Source of the DNA: Nitrospirota bacterium
GTDB lineage: Bacteria > Nitrospirota > Thermodesulfovibrionia > UBA6902
NCBI GenBank assembly: GCA_015491705.1
Contig: WFVK01000220.1
Span: 1 to 7,842 of the forward strand
Direction of reading: 5' to 3'
Length of the DNA: 7,842 nt
Made by a program: the position numbers and the translations under genes. The first letter of the stretch is position 1; each line of letters starts with the position of its first letter. This document shows, piece by piece, positions 3,697-7,842 of the stretch. The notes beneath the pieces are model-generated. The model was not told the DNA's origin, did no database searches, and saw nothing but the letters and a program-made list of their open reading frames with translations.

Positions 3697-6405
3697 ATGG
3701 ATACGTTACTCACTAAACACTGGCATCATTTACCGGAAGATGAAGTGCTGGATTTACTTGAAAGTGACAGGGAAAATGGTCTGGATATATTCGAGGTCGA
3801 GCATCGACTGGAACGATTCGGGCCGAATGTAATCACTGCAAAAAAGGGGAAAGGCCCCCTGATGCGCTTTCTGCTCCAGTTCCATCAACCGCTGATCTAC
3901 ATCCTGATGGGGGCAGGCATCATTACGGCCTTTCTTCAGGAATGGGTCGATGCCGGGGTTATTTTCGGGGTTGTGCTGGTCAATGCGATCATAGGATTTA
4001 TGCAGGAGTCGAAGGCTGTCAAGGCACTGGAGGCCCTGGCTCTGACCATGACAACCGAGGCGACTGTGCTGCGCGCGGGAGAGAAACGGCGTATTTCCGC
4101 AGAGGAACTGGTCCCGGGGGATATAGTCCTGCTTCAGTCCGGTGACAAGGTGCCTGCAGATATGCGGCTGATTCACGTACGGGACCTTCAGGTCGATGAA
4201 TCCGCACTGACCGGAGAATCGGTTCCGGTTGGGAAAAGGCGGGAATCTCTCAGCCAGGATACGATCCTGGCTGACCGGCATAATATGGCGTACGCCTCGA
4301 CTCTAACTACATACGGTCAGGGGAGAGGCATTGTCGTTGCCACCGGTGACAACACAGAAGTCGGGCGCATCTCTCAGCTTATCTCTGCAACAGAAGAGCT
4401 GGACACCCCGCTGACCCGGAAGATTGCTCACTTCAGCCATATCCTGCTATATGTGATCCTGGCCCTTGCAGCAGTCACCTTTATTGCAGGTCTTATGCGG
4501 GGACAATCTGTTTTCAATATGTTCATGGCGTCTGTTGCCCTGGCTGTGGGAGCTATTCCTGAAGGACTGCCAGCAGCAATCACTATTACCCTGGCCATAG
4601 GTGTTGCGCGGATGGCGCGGCGGAGGGCCATCATTCGAAAATTGCCGGCGGTGGAGACCCTCGGCAGCACTACAGTCATCTGTTCGGACAAGACAGGGAC
4701 CCTGACCGAGAACCAGATGACTGTACAGGGAATCTTTGCAGGAGGCGAGCGGTTCGGGGTCTCCGGTGTCGGCTATGCGCCCACGGGCAGGATTCTCAGC
4801 CGGGAAAGTCAGGCTGTCGCTGAGTCCGCTGCACTGACGGAGTGTCTGAAAGCAGGTCTGCTGTGCAATGACAGTGTGCTGCTCAAGAAAGGGGACCGCT
4901 GGGAAATACAGGGAGACCCTACCGAGGGGGCGTTGATCGTCTCGGCGCTTAAAGGCGGCCTGACCATAGATACGGTTAAAAGAGAACTGCCCCGTATTGA
5001 TGCGATCCCGTTTGAATCCGAGCGCCAGTATATGGCCACACTCCATGACAGGGGGGCCGGTAATCCCGGACTTGTCTATGTCAAAGGCTCTGTAGAGACC
5101 ATCCTGGGGAAATGTACCTCGACCATTGATGCTGCAGGCCGGTCTGCTGCACTTGACGCTGATCAGATAAACAGGCATGTGGAGGAAATGGCGGCAAAGG
5201 GACTGCGGGTGCTCGCCTTTGCAAGGGGAGAGATCGGACAGGGGACAAAGAGTCTGAATCATACTGATCTGGATTCAGGTCTGACCTTCCTTGGTCTGCA
5301 GGGCATGATCGATCCGCCCAGGGAAGAGTCAATCGCTGCTGTCAGAAATTGCCACAGAGCCGGAATTCGCGTAAAGATGATCACAGGCGACCACGCCCTG
5401 ACTGCATCCTCGATTGCGCAGCAGATCGGCATGAGCGCCACATCCGATGTTGTCACCGGTAAAGAGATGATGGAAATGTCCGACAGAGAACTGATTGATG
5501 CGGCTGACCGGACAGCGGTCTTTGCCAGGGTTACCCCCGAGCAAAAACTCCGCCTGGTTGAGGCACTTCAGGCCAATGGTAATGTTGTGGCCATGACAGG
5601 TGACGGGGTAAATGACGCGCCGGCCCTGAAAAGGGCGGACATCGGCGTTGCAATGGGCATTACCGGGACTGATGTGGCCAAGGAAGCCGCGGATATGGTC
5701 TTAACAGATGATAACTTTGCCTCCATTGAGGCTGCTGTAGAAGAAGGCCGGGGCGTTTTCGATAATCTCACCAAGTTCATCGTCTGGACCCTGCCTACAA
5801 ACCTGGGTGAAGGACTGGTGATCCTGGTGGCAATATTTGCGGGCATTACACTGCCCATCCTGCCGGTGCAGATACTCTGGATCAATATGACAACCGCTGT
5901 CCTGCTGGGGCTTATGCTTGCCTTTGAACCAAAAGAACCCGGTATTATGATTCGCCAACCTCGTGATCCCAAGACACCCATACTCACACGGGAACTGATA
6001 GGCCGAATCTTCCTCGTGGGTATACTATTGCTCGCGGGAGCATTCGGTCTCTTTGAGTGGGAGCTGAAAAAAGGCGCCACTACCGAAGAGGCGCGCACTG
6101 TTGCCGTGAATGTATTTGTCATGGTTGAACTTTTCTATCTCTTTAACTGCCGCTCTCTGACAAGGTCCATGTTCAGTATAGGTTTTTTTGCAAACCCCTA
6201 TGTGTTTGGAGGTGTTGCGATTATGCTGGTTTTGCAGGGGCTGTACACATATCTGCCGGCAATGAACTGGATGTTTAACAGCGCGCCCATCAGTATAGCG
6301 GCATGGGGACGGATTCTGGCCGTAGGGCTGATTGCGTATTTTGTAGTGGGCATTGATAAATGGCTTCGCCGGAGATTTGTGAAGGACGCGGCCCATGGTC
6401 CATAA
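3697..6405 (+). CDS. P2-type cation-transporting P-type ATPase
   Basis: A 902-residue, full-length ion pump of the inner membrane. The cation-ATPase N-terminal domain is at about 5-75, and the actuator domain has TGES (172-175). The phosphorylation site is DKTGTLT with D331. The nucleotide domain carries GDPTEGAL (406-413) and KGSVE (463-467). DPPR (539-542), TGDH (563-566) and TGDGVNDAPAL (634-644) complete the catalytic core. Ten membrane helices can be placed: four before residue 305 and six after 693. Of the Ca2+ ligands in SERCA, equivalents of E309 (E289 in PEGLP), N768 and E771 (N702, E705), N796 and T799 (N730, T733) and E908 (E811) are present, but D800 is Ala (A734 in WINMTTA). The TM6 region resembles mycobacterial CtpF-type pumps. 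The ion could be Ca2+, Na+ or another cation and cannot be decided here. The ATG follows GGGAAAGGA (3681-3689) at good spacing. The stress protein gene follows by 28 bp. Confidence 0.93.
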   Translation: MDTLLTKHWHHLPEDEVLDLLESDRENGLDIFEVEHRLERFGPNVITAKKGKGPLMRFLLQFHQPLIYILMGAGIITAFLQEWVDAGVIFGVVLVNAIIGFMQESKAVKALEALALTMTTEATVLRAGEKRRISAEELVPGDIVLLQSGDKVPADMRLIHVRDLQVDESALTGESVPVGKRRESLSQDTILADRHNMAYASTLTTYGQGRGIVVATGDNTEVGRISQLISATEELDTPLTRKIAHFSHILLYVILALAAVTFIAGLMRGQSVFNMFMASVALAVGAIPEGLPAAITITLAIGVARMARRRAIIRKLPAVETLGSTTVICSDKTGTLTENQMTVQGIFAGGERFGVSGVGYAPTGRILSRESQAVAESAALTECLKAGLLCNDSVLLKKGDRWEIQGDPTEGALIVSALKGGLTIDTVKRELPRIDAIPFESERQYMATLHDRGAGNPGLVYVKGSVETILGKCTSTIDAAGRSAALDADQINRHVEEMAAKGLRVLAFARGEIGQGTKSLNHTDLDSGLTFLGLQGMIDPPREESIAAVRNCHRAGIRVKMITGDHALTASSIAQQIGMSATSDVVTGKEMMEMSDRELIDAADRTAVFARVTPEQKLRLVEALQANGNVVAMTGDGVNDAPALKRADIGVAMGITGTDVAKEAADMVLTDDNFASIEAAVEEGRGVFDNLTKFIVWTLPTNLGEGLVILVAIFAGITLPILPVQILWINMTTAVLLGLMLAFEPKEPGIMIRQPRDPKTPILTRELIGRIFLVGILLLAGAFGLFEWELKKGATTEEARTVAVNVFVMVELFYLFNCRSLTRSMFSIGFFANPYVFGGVAIMLVLQGLYTYLPAMNWMFNSAPISIAAWGRILAVGLIAYFVVGIDKWLRRRFVKDAAHGP

Positions 6406-6433
6406 TTCTTTAGTAAATATGGAGGTTAGACAA

Positions 6434-7267
6434 ATGATTAAACGAATTCTTGTCGGCTTGGGAGGCACACCTTATACGCCTGTTGCCATTCAGCGCGCAG
6501 TCGGCCTTGCCAGAAGGTTTGAGGCCGAAATCACAGGAGTTACCGTTGTTGATCTTAAACATCTGTCAAAGGTAGGTTCCGTGCCTGTGGGGGGCGAGTA
6601 TGCTGCTGATAGATTACGCAGGCATAGAATGGCAGTTACAAAAGAACGAATTGAGGAAGCAATCAGCAAGTTTCAATCTGCCTGTGCAGAAAATGGGATC
6701 AAATATCAGGTCAAACAGGAAGAACGGGAAAACCCCTTTGACCTGATGATATCCCTTGCCCGTTACCACGACCTGATGATATTCGGTATGCGGAGCCTGT
6801 TCGAATATGGAATTTCGGTCGAGGAACCTAAAAATACATTGGCTCGTCTGGTATCAGCAGGCGTGAGACCGATAATCGCTGTTTCAGAAAAATTCCGGCC
6901 AATACAGAAAGCCCTGATTGCTTACAGCGGTTCGATGGAATCGGCCAAGACCATGAAGCGATTTATTCAACTGTCCCCCTGGCCGGATGTGAAGCTGAAA
7001 ATCGTTAATTTTCAGCGCTCGGAAGATAAGGCACGGCAGCTTTTGTATGATGCATCCGAATATTGCCGCGCACACGGATTTGCCGTAGAGACAGAGTCAA
7101 ATCCGGGGGACCCAAAAGACATTCTCCTGCCCATGGCAACCATGTGGCAGGCGGATATGATCGTGATGGGCAACAGCGCGCGCAGTTTGATACTGAGACG
7201 GCTCTTTGGCGAGACAGCTTTGCACATTATCAGAAATGCCGACAGGCCTTTGTTTTTGTGCCAGTAA
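6434..7267 (+). CDS. Tandem universal stress protein (two Usp domains)
   Basis: A 277-residue protein made of two UspA-like domains, at about 1-151 and 156-277. Each begins with a beta strand (IKRILVGLGG at 2-11; KALIAYSGS at 159-167). The C-terminal domain ends with the usual IVMGNSARSLILRRLFGET segment followed by a final RPLFLCQ strand. The ATP-binding consensus GxxGx9G(S/T) reads G246-x2-A249-x9-G259-E260, so one glycine is Ala and the Ser/Thr is Glu; nucleotide binding may be weak or lost. The first domain lacks the consensus. A longer frame begins at 6395 inside the ATPase gene, but the ATG at 6434 follows GGAGG (6421-6425) by 8 nt and matches the family start. Usp proteins are cytosolic stress-response factors. 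Being 28 bp behind the ATPase gene suggests a regulatory or stress partner of the pump, which is an inference. Confidence 0.9.
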   Translation: MIKRILVGLGGTPYTPVAIQRAVGLARRFEAEITGVTVVDLKHLSKVGSVPVGGEYAADRLRRHRMAVTKERIEEAISKFQSACAENGIKYQVKQEERENPFDLMISLARYHDLMIFGMRSLFEYGISVEEPKNTLARLVSAGVRPIIAVSEKFRPIQKALIAYSGSMESAKTMKRFIQLSPWPDVKLKIVNFQRSEDKARQLLYDASEYCRAHGFAVETESNPGDPKDILLPMATMWQADMIVMGNSARSLILRRLFGETALHIIRNADRPLFLCQ

Positions 7268-7287
7268 CGAAAAAGAGGAAGGGATAT

Positions 7288-7386
7288 ATGCTTGAATACC
7301 TGAAGAAGTTCGAAAGAATAATCATTACGGCGCTTATTGTCATGATGACCCTGATACAGTTCCGGGCAATCCCCATCCACGGTTGA
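7288..7386 (+). CDS. Small 32-residue membrane peptide, possibly a decayed PsiE-like N-terminus
   Basis: The ATG at 7288 is preceded by AAGAGGAAGGG (7273-7283) at good spacing and lies 20 bp after the stress protein stop, so it is probably translated as the third gene of the operon. The peptide begins MLEYLKKFERIII, a basic amphipathic start, followed by one hydrophobic segment at about residues 11-24, then ends in AIPIHG. The KKFERIIITALIVMM pattern resembles the first helix of PsiE-family (phosphate-starvation-inducible) membrane proteins, which are several times longer. A -1 frame continues open past the stop (7383-7469, with LNLINDLSNEES), which would fit a frameshifted and truncated remnant. 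It may equally be a genuine small membrane protein. The family assignment is from memory and weak; the good ribosome-binding site is directly visible. Confidence 0.5.
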   Translation: MLEYLKKFERIIITALIVMMTLIQFRAIPIHG

Positions 7387-7613
7387 ATCTCATAAATGAT
7401 CTTTCCAATGAAGAGTCGGCCGGCATGTGCCGTCCTGATCAGATATTTCAGGTATATCTGCCTTTCCGGTAAATTTCCCGGATTGTGTAAGTAAAACTCC
7501 CCGTGGCAAGCCACGGGGAGTTTTACTTGTATTGTTGTCTGTCCAGGGATATAATGGTCATATGCATGTTCTGCGAACAGAATGTGCTGGCAGGAGAGTG
7601 CAGCCCTGTAATA
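7387..7613. other. Gene-free region after the ATPase operon
   Basis: The stretch from 7387 to the window end has no convincing gene apart from the small frame in element C. It holds the possible decayed continuation of the small membrane gene (to about 7469), the terminator at 7489-7528, and a short hairpin at 7565-7586 (9-bp stem with two wobble pairs, CGAA loop). Repeat elements begin at 7614. Confidence 0.5.
7489..7528. terminator. Perfect 40-bp palindromic terminator hairpin
   Basis: AAGTAAAACTCCCCGTGGC (7489-7507) and its exact reverse complement (7510-7528) are separated by AA, giving a 19-bp perfect stem. The GC-rich core (CTCCCCGTGGC) followed by TTTTACTT fits an intrinsic terminator, and by symmetry it would also work on the minus strand. 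It lies 102 bp after the small membrane ORF and would end the ATPase operon transcript. Confidence 0.8.
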
Positions 7614-7678
7614 ATCTTCATGTTGCATAAGCGGGCAGGCTCCGCTACCCCGCCGGCGATATTTATGCCACTGCAAGG
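7614..7678. mobile_element. Short remnant (65 bp) of the same terminal-repeat family
   Basis: The left end ATCTTCATGTTGCATAA (7614-7630) matches the 17-bp end of element B at 15 positions. The right end TTATGCCACTGCAAGG is a diverged version of the family right end. TA flanks both sides (7612-7613 and 7679-7680), and the right TA is shared with the left flank of copy C. The interior holds only a GCGGG/CCCGC pair and lacks the usual core. It may be an internally deleted copy or a separate short subfamily. Confidence 0.55.
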
Positions 7679-7680
7679 TA

Positions 7681-7842
7681 AACCTTAACGTTGCATAAAC
7701 CGGCTGGAGAGCCCGCCGTAAAACCTTTATAAAGCGATGGGATATTGGAAATACGTCTCTGTTGCAGGAAGTAACGGGGAGTGAAATTGCAAAAGAGGTT
7801 GATATGCGTGCTGAATATTTCCTCAGGGAATCGCAGATAAAG
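7681..7842 (+). mobile_element. MITE-like repeat element, copy C (truncated by window end)
   Basis: The first 162 bp of the element are present, matching copy A from its first base with no gaps and three substitutions. It is preceded by TA at 7679-7680 and has the same orientation as A and B. The substitution equivalent to position 2017 (T to C) restores a Watson-Crick pair with the right arm seen in A. By comparison with A about 55 bp should follow beyond the window. Confidence 0.8.
7804..7842 (+). CDS. Start of the conserved 29-residue ORF in element C (partial)
   Basis: Thirteen codons are visible (MRAEYFLRESQIK), preceded by the same AAAAGAGG and 5-nt spacer as in copy A. Only residue 2 differs from A (Arg for Ser, as in B). 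The frame runs off the window. Coding status is as uncertain as for the other copies. Confidence 0.3.
   Translation, partial: MRAEYFLRESQIK

Noticed and set aside
4447..5262. Minus-strand 271-codon frame within the ATPase
   Set aside because: It is a shadow of the ATPase coding frame without a recognisable family or ribosome-binding site.
6395..6433. Upstream start of the stress protein overlapping the ATPase gene
   Set aside because: GGAGG at 6421-6425 is ideally placed for the ATG at 6434, where the Usp fold begins.
7565..7586. Hairpin with CGAA loop as a regulatory RNA
   Set aside because: The 9-bp stem contains two wobble pairs, has no flanking conserved structure and could occur by chance.
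7503..7688. Plus-strand 61-codon frame after the terminator
   Set aside because: It starts within the terminator hairpin, spans the mini-element and has no plausible domain or ribosome-binding site.

Overview
The window looks like a chromosomal segment from an environmental, probably anaerobic, Gram-negative bacterium of moderate GC. The mix of genes and the frequent short palindromic repeats would fit Nitrospirota or a deltaproteobacterial lineage. That placement is only an inference from gene content; no rRNA or other marker gene is present.

Layout. (1) Positions 1-489, minus strand: the N-terminal part of an FAD-dependent dehydrogenase that continues off the left edge. (2) Positions 640-1953, plus strand: two closely linked genes, a family-2 glycosyltransferase (TIGR04283 type) and a DUF2064 protein (TIGR04282 type), the pair usually annotated as arsenosugar biosynthesis glycosyltransferases. 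(3) Positions 2380-3237: a ribonuclease D-like DEDDy exonuclease with one HRDC-like domain and a GTG start. (4) Positions 3697-7386: a P2-type cation-transporting ATPase, a tandem universal stress protein, and a 32-residue membrane peptide, which together form an apparent operon followed by a strong hairpin terminator at 7489-7528.

The most distinctive feature is a repeat family that occupies the spaces between these plus-strand units. Three same-orientation copies lie at 1986-2202 (A), 3304-3652 (B) and 7681-7842 (C, cut by the window end). The ends are long imperfect terminal inverted repeats, and they are flanked by TA where this can be seen. This fits a non-autonomous MITE with a TA target, of Tc1/mariner or IS630 type. 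A and C match without gaps over 162 bp with three differences, so they spread recently. Each copy also carries a 29-codon reading frame (13 codons visible in C), preceded by a good ribosome-binding site in A and C, whose stop codon lies in the right terminal repeat.

Copy B is itself interrupted, by a short GGTTCAGG tandem repeat and by a 114-bp three-hairpin palindromic cassette. It ends only 44 bp before the ATPase start codon. The best promoter-like signal for the ATPase operon (extended -10 at 3274-3282) lies upstream of B, so B may form most of a roughly 400-nt leader. Related fragments at 1970-1985 and 7614-7678 indicate repeated insertion of the family at its own ends.
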